This document shows, piece by piece, positions 61,127-64,000 of a DNA stretch of 64,000 nt. Each line of letters opens with the position of its first letter. Position 1 is the first letter of the stretch. The stretch is taken from NCBI GenBank assembly GCA_002270565.1, contig NQMI01000009.1, forward strand, positions 364,111 to 428,110. The letters run 5' to 3'. Below the pieces are notes generated by a model, which did no database searches, was not told where the DNA came from, and saw only the letters and a list, made by a program, of their open reading frames with translations. The DNA is from Stenocarpella maydis (taxonomy: Eukaryota; Ascomycota; Sordariomycetes; Diaporthales; Diaporthaceae). Made by a program: the position numbers and the translations under genes.

Positions 61127-62805
61127 ATGTCTATCCGGCCAATAATCACCTTCAAGGCCGGCATCTGCGACGTCGACGTCAGTCTCCCTCACCCGTAAAT
61201 GATACCGGCACATGCGCCTTGCAGCACACTGACATGCAGAGCAGCAATCCACCAAGCCATACAAGGCGAAGCCCTCGCCGCGGCCCGGCTACATCTACCT
61301 TTACCAAGCTTCTGACGATGGTATGCAAGGACAACCCCGCCGCCCCGCCGCCATGCCGCCACAACCCCCTCCCCAACTGTGACTTGGATCCCTGACACCC
61401 TCCACCTGCAGACCTCCTTCACTTCTGCTGGCGTGAGCGCAGCGTCCCCGCCGACCAGCCCGAGCTGGATCTTACCATGATCCCCGGCGACGGCACCTTC
61501 GTACCCGTCGAGCCGCCTTCCGACCAACCCTCCGCCAAGACCCAGGGCCGCATCTTCGTCCTCAAGTTCGAGTCTTCCTCCACAAGACACCTCTTCTGGC
61601 TGCAGTCACACCCCCAGAGCAGCAGCGGTGACCCCGCGTGGCTGTCCCCGCGTGACCGCAAGATTGGCGAGATCGTCAACAGCCTGCTGCAGGGCGACGA
61701 GGTCGACGTCAACGCGGAGCTCGCCTCGGTGCGGAACAGCGGTGGCGGCCGCAGGGACACAGACGGCGACGAGTCCATGGAAGATGCCCAGGGCCCCGGC
61801 GGTGACCGCACCGAGCCTGGCAGCGGCGGCGCCGGTGCGGATGCCACGGGCGGTGATATTCGGGAAGAGGGCGAGGAGGCGCGAGAGGGTGGCGCTGATG
61901 GTGCAAGAGCGTAGGTTCTTTCTTCTCTCTCGTTGTTTGGACATCACAAGTCGGCTTCTGTAGGAAGTGCGAATCCCGCAGGTCGGAGCACGGGCATTGT
62001 CCAGTGGGAAGCAGCCCAGAGGGAGCAAGCACGTCCTCTCGGGGACAGAATGCAAAAGAATTTCCTCGGGCATGGGCGTTTCAAGTGTGAGCCGGAAGGC
62101 CCCGAAATTTACGATATCAAGATGTACTCATAGACACTGCTTTCACGGGGAATCAATTGATACTGTGGATCTAGACAAACCCTTGACCGTTCCGCTTCCT
62201 CGCCCCTCGCGCGGTCCATGCCCCCCATGTGAACCTCCCGCTAACAGCTTCCATCCAGTGCAGGTAACATGGCCCCAGACGCCGCGGCGGCAGTCCGCAA
62301 CTTCCTTAACTCACTGAACCCCGGCGGCCAGCAGCAACAGCAGCAATCAGGCGAGGGCAAGGCCTACCCGCTCCTGAGCGACCTCCTGGAGGCGCCGACG
62401 ACGGTTTCCATGGTGCGGTCAGCGGACGAGGGCTACATCGACAGCCTGCTGTCGTTCCTCCCGCCCTCGGTGCTGGTGCTGGCGCAGCAGGGCGAGGGCA
62501 GCACGGGGGCGCCCGACGTGGAGGGCGAGCCGGGCGCCGAGTCGGCCGAGGGGGCCATCGCGGCCATGGCCCCCGGCCAGAAGAAGGCGCTGCTGGAGAA
62601 GGTGCTGCGGTCGCCGCAGTTCCACCAGTCGCTCGCCAGCCTGACGATGGCGCTGCGCGACGGCGGGCTGCCGTCCATCGCCGAAGCGCTCGGTGTCAAG
62701 GTCGAGAACGGCGGGTACATGCGGGGAGGGAGCATGCCGCTGGGTGGGGGTGATGCGGTGGAGGCGTTTGTGGAGGGCGTCAAGAGGAGCGTCCAGGAGA
62801 AGTAG
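61127..62805 (+). CDS. rpn13: Proteasomal ubiquitin receptor Rpn13 (ADRM1)
   Basis: Four exons: 61,127-61,177, 61,245-61,320, 61,412-61,910 and 62,259-62,805, giving 390 residues. The N-terminal Pru domain (about 4-120) shows PIITFKAGICDVD, RPGYIYLYQASDDDLLHFCW, IPGDGTFVPV, GRIFVLKF and HLFWLQ (residues 103-107); it binds ubiquitin and docks on the proteasome base (Rpn2). An acidic, Gly-rich linker follows (GDESMEDAQGP) and then a six-Gln run near 233-238. The C-terminal DEUBAD domain (about 245-380: LLSDLLEAPTTVSMVRSADE, IDSLLSFLPPSVL, FHQSLASLTMALRDGGLPSI) in this family recruits and activates the deubiquitinase UCH37/UCHL5. The acceptor of exon 2 could also lie 3 nt upstream, adding one Gln. 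The 348-nt third intron is inferred from frame continuity and is the least certain part. Confidence 0.9.
61178..61244 (+). other. Intron 1 of Rpn13 gene
   Basis: 67 nt, GTCAGT donor (not the strongest consensus) and AGCAG acceptor. The alternative acceptor GCAGAG would add one Gln. Confidence 0.75.
61321..61411 (+). other. Intron 2 of Rpn13 gene
   Basis: 91 nt, GTATGC donor and CCTGCAG acceptor. Splicing joins YQASDD to DLLHFCW. Confidence 0.88.
61911..62258 (+). other. Intron 3 of Rpn13 gene
   Basis: 348 nt, GTAGGT donor and CATCCAG acceptor. It lies in the flexible linker between Pru and DEUBAD domains, where an unusual length or an extra small exon would be tolerated. Confidence 0.7.
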
Positions 62806-64000
62806 GCAGAATCTTACCTGCTCAGGTGGTTGGCACCCGGGACGTCAGGGCCTTTCGCCTGAGTATAGGCATGCCTGGGTTTGCGCGGACGTCCACTTTG
62901 CTGAAGCCGACGTCCGGTTAATAGAGGTTGCCTGGTAACGGCACATATGGTGATATAATCACAATAGAGAGGGGTTGCGGAATCACAGGGAGTGCGTCGA
63001 CCCCCTTACATCGCAAGTCAAGGTACGCAGAGCTAGAAGAGAAGGATCATGAACACTTAGTGTCATCAGGCAGCGACCGCTGCACTGGATAAACCATCCA
63101 ACTGGGCTCCTCGACGCAAGGCGAGAGGCCCTCGGCCATGTTGCTCTTGCAAGTACACACGACGTACTATGAATTCGGAAGTCATCCTGCCATGACTATT
63201 TCTGTGAACGGTACGTTACAGCAGTTCAATCCTCACACATGCCACCAGGCAGGCAGGCAGGCAATCAACAGCCGCGCAAGTCAGAATAGTCACGCGCACG
63301 CAAAGTGAAGCCTCGGCCGCCGTCGCGACCGTCGCCTTGGCGCAACCACCACACACCCTTTTCCCCTTTCGTAACGTGGGCCTTTTGTGAGGACGAGCCG
63401 CTAGGGCGGTAGTGGCTTGCGCAGGCACGGGGTCACAGGAAGTGTTCTATTCGTGCGACCAAGACTTGAAGCTTTTTGATTTATTTACTTATCTTTTTAA
63501 CCTTGTCTACTGGTGGGTTGAGTAAGGGAAGGCCACGCGTGGCTTGTACCCGTCCGTCGCCCAGAAAAGATCCCGGCCCGGCGAGGTACATACACTACAT
63601 ACGTAAGTCTGGGCGGGCGGAGCGTGTGAGGCAATTGCGGAATGTTGTTGGTTCTCGCCTATTAGTATCGTGCGACAGCAGCCCTATGGTCTTGGATGTT
63701 TCTTGCTGTCGCACGGCTGGCTAGTCGGGATTTAGAAGGGTGCCTTTGTACTCGATAGGGCAGGATTGGGACGAGACGGTCCTTCGGACATTATCACCTA
63801 AGCGATTATCGACGAGGTACGGCAAATGATCTTGGTTAGAAGCGGCTATTTCGCCGGCATACAGTTCTCTTGAAAGTTCAAGGCCGACCCACAAGGACAT
63901 TTCCCGGATAGCAGTTGTCGCTGGTGAGGTTGATCATATTTGGGATCCCTGGGGGCTGCAAAATGCTGGCCGTGATTGATCAGTACGGGCGGTGCTTCTT
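62806..64000. other. Intergenic region downstream of Rpn13, no gene seen
   Basis: About 1.2 kb with only short overlapping open frames. A small GGCA tandem tract (about 63,247-63,262) is visible. It probably begins with the Rpn13 3' UTR. Confidence 0.5.

Noticed and set aside
61606..62073. 155-codon minus-strand frame
   Set aside because: It is the antisense shadow of Rpn13 exon 3.

Overview
The window looks like part of a nuclear chromosome of a filamentous ascomycete (Pezizomycotina, most likely a Sordariomycete). The protein-coding genes are split by short GT-AG spliceosomal introns. The repeats carry the signature of repeat-induced point mutation (RIP): Gln and Trp codons have become stops and the copies differ almost only by C/T and G/A transitions. 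There are two sharply different compartments. About 1-39,070 is AT-rich, has no intact gene and consists of nested, RIP-degraded retrotransposons. About 39,250-64,000 has normal base composition and carries single-copy housekeeping genes.

Repeat compartment. The commonest family is a Ty3/gypsy chromodomain retrotransposon (gag with CCHC knuckle, aspartic protease, RT/RNase H, integrase, chromodomain). There are four copies: 1-5,410 (+, 5' truncated), about 14,240-21,342 (-, A), 21,343-25,570 (-, B, 3' truncated) and 28,664-36,224 (+, C). C is structurally complete, with 443-bp LTRs and a perfect TTGCT target-site duplication. Three of the copies keep a degraded accessory ORF antisense to pol, between the chromodomain and the 3' LTR. 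A Ty1/copia-type element on the minus strand (25,571-28,663 continuing at 36,225-36,353; second copy about 36,355-39,040) is the host into which C and a solo LTR inserted. A second LTR family ('X': solo LTRs at 17,191-17,784 and 25,668-26,233, plus a head-to-head half-LTR pair at 13,660-14,232) has hardly been mutated and is probably younger. A short LTR-flanked element without coding capacity lies at 11,452-13,183. The stretch 5,411-11,451 holds degenerate remnants that I could not assign to a family. Single N bases at 7,044, 13,969, 25,911 and 36,354 lie in repeats; three of them coincide with breaks in repeat colinearity and look like assembly joins.

Gene compartment, in order: a decayed chimeric locus with Ser/Gly-rich repeats, a HET-domain fragment and a LysM fragment (39,540-40,678, -); a small conserved fungal protein (41,166-41,812, -); an NAD-binding epimerase/dehydratase-like protein (46,770-48,105, -); F-actin capping protein beta subunit (54,049-55,222, -); dipeptidyl peptidase III (56,254-58,682, +); ribosomal protein eL6 (59,463-60,523, -); and the proteasomal ubiquitin receptor Rpn13 (61,127-62,805, +). 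Capping protein/DPP3 and eL6/Rpn13 form two divergent pairs sharing intergenic promoters, and DPP3 and eL6 converge. These are core cellular functions (actin capping, peptide turnover, translation, proteasome) and do not form a gene cluster. Long gene-free intervals (41.8-46.8 kb and 48.1-54.0 kb) hold microsatellites and a small LTR-like repeat pair but no convincing gene.

I saw no CRISPR array, no convincing rRNA or tRNA gene and no biosynthetic cluster. The most unusual items are the antisense ORF of the gypsy family, the HET/LysM chimera, the RIP-sparing X LTRs and an unidentified degenerate coding region at 5.5-7.6 kb. All exon boundaries were derived by eye from splice consensus, reading-frame continuity and remembered family similarity.
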